From the NCBI RefSeq assembly GCF_946221105.1, contig NZ_CAMICL010000036.1, forward strand, positions 1-22,409: DNA of 22,409 nt, given 5' to 3'. This document shows positions 22,229 to 22,409 of the stretch, piece after piece. Source of the DNA: an uncultured Corynebacterium sp. (GTDB taxonomy: Bacteria; Actinomycetota; Actinomycetes; Mycobacteriales; Mycobacteriaceae). The notes beneath the pieces are model-generated. The model saw nothing but the letters and a program-made list of their open reading frames with translations. It made no database searches and was not told where the DNA came from. Position numbers and translations under genes: made by a program. How positions within the stretch are numbered: position 1 is the first letter of the stretch; the number at the start of each line of letters is the position of its first letter.

Positions 22229-22308
22229 GCGTGCCGTTCCGGCTTCCCGCGCGTGCCCGCTCGCTGCCTGCCCGCTCGCCGGCTGCGGGGCGGGGGTCAG
22301 GGGGCGAA

Positions 22309-22403
22309 TGCAAAGGACGATATCGGCATTTAGGTCCGACGCGGCGGCAAAAGACCAGGTCGCGGTCGGGCCGGGACGGCAAATGCCGATATCGTCTTTT
22401 GTA
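22309..22403. repeat. long imperfect inverted repeat at the right edge
   Basis: Arms 22311-22331 and 22381-22401 match over 21 bases with one mismatch (a G:U pair in RNA); a second G:U and a T:A pair extend them to 22309 and 22403. Each arm holds the 8-base palindrome CGATATCG. A 49-base GC-rich spacer separates them. No coding frame is convincing from 22229 to the end of the window, and no other function is visible there. Confidence 0.85.
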
Positions 22404-22409
22404 CAGGAC

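Noticed and set aside
21846..22382. Minus-strand open frame running through the lpd terminator and the right-edge repeat
   Set aside because: It would translate a terminator hairpin and a palindrome, then antisense lpd; no ribosome binding site or motif.
1..22409. CRISPR arrays, transposases or phage genes
   Set aside because: No spaced direct repeats, no transposase or integrase motifs seen in any frame; the HNH gene at the left end alone is not evidence for a mobile element.

Overview
The window reads as a chromosomal segment of a Corynebacterium species, or a close mycolic-acid-producing actinobacterium. The grounds are high GC (about 65% in hand-counted stretches), two antigen-85-type mycoloyltransferases, a mycothiol-dependent formaldehyde dehydrogenase, an RmlC-RmlD fusion, a 13E12-type HNH protein, several apparently leaderless genes, and a gene set (cyaB, holB, mscR, rml genes, mycoloyltransferase, lpd) that I recall lying in one neighbourhood in C. 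glutamicum. No species can be named from the sequence alone.

Left part (1-7873). The window opens inside a 13E12-type HNH endonuclease gene (5' end missing). It meets a convergent membrane-bound class III adenylate cyclase. The cyclase is divergent from holB (DNA polymerase III delta' subunit), which is followed by tRNA-Thr(CGT). The tRNA runs into the 3' end of an acyl/AMP ligase on the other strand, sharing one base with its stop codon. The ligase is divergent from an exported SGNH/GDSL hydrolase. Then come mscR (S-(hydroxymethyl)mycothiol dehydrogenase) and a metallo-beta-lactamase-fold hydrolase, joined by a TAATG junction.

Central part (18901 down to 7870, minus strand). Twelve genes run the same way with gaps of 15 bases or less and three 4-base overlaps, so they look like one 11-kb transcription unit. 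In order they encode an exported mycoloyltransferase, a prolyl-oligopeptidase-like protease, an M1-type aminopeptidase, a polytopic flippase-like protein, RmlB, RmlC-RmlD, RmlA, a small toxin/antitoxin-like pair, two family 2 glycosyltransferases and a DUF2304 membrane protein. The core makes dTDP-L-rhamnose and, by inference, builds and exports a rhamnose-containing glycan of the envelope. The toxin-like gene has clearly lower GC (about 52%) and looks like an insertion into this unit.

Right part (18902-22409). A 36-codon gene with its own ribosome binding site, candidate promoter and terminator sits between the first mycoloyltransferase and a second, longer one that carries a Ser/Thr/Pro-rich stalk. 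Its product resembles in size and style the small corynebacterial porins (PorA/PorH class) that are O-mycoloylated, so enzymes and a possible protein substrate lie side by side. The window ends with lpd (dihydrolipoamide dehydrogenase), a strong intrinsic terminator, and a long imperfect inverted repeat of unknown nature at the right edge.
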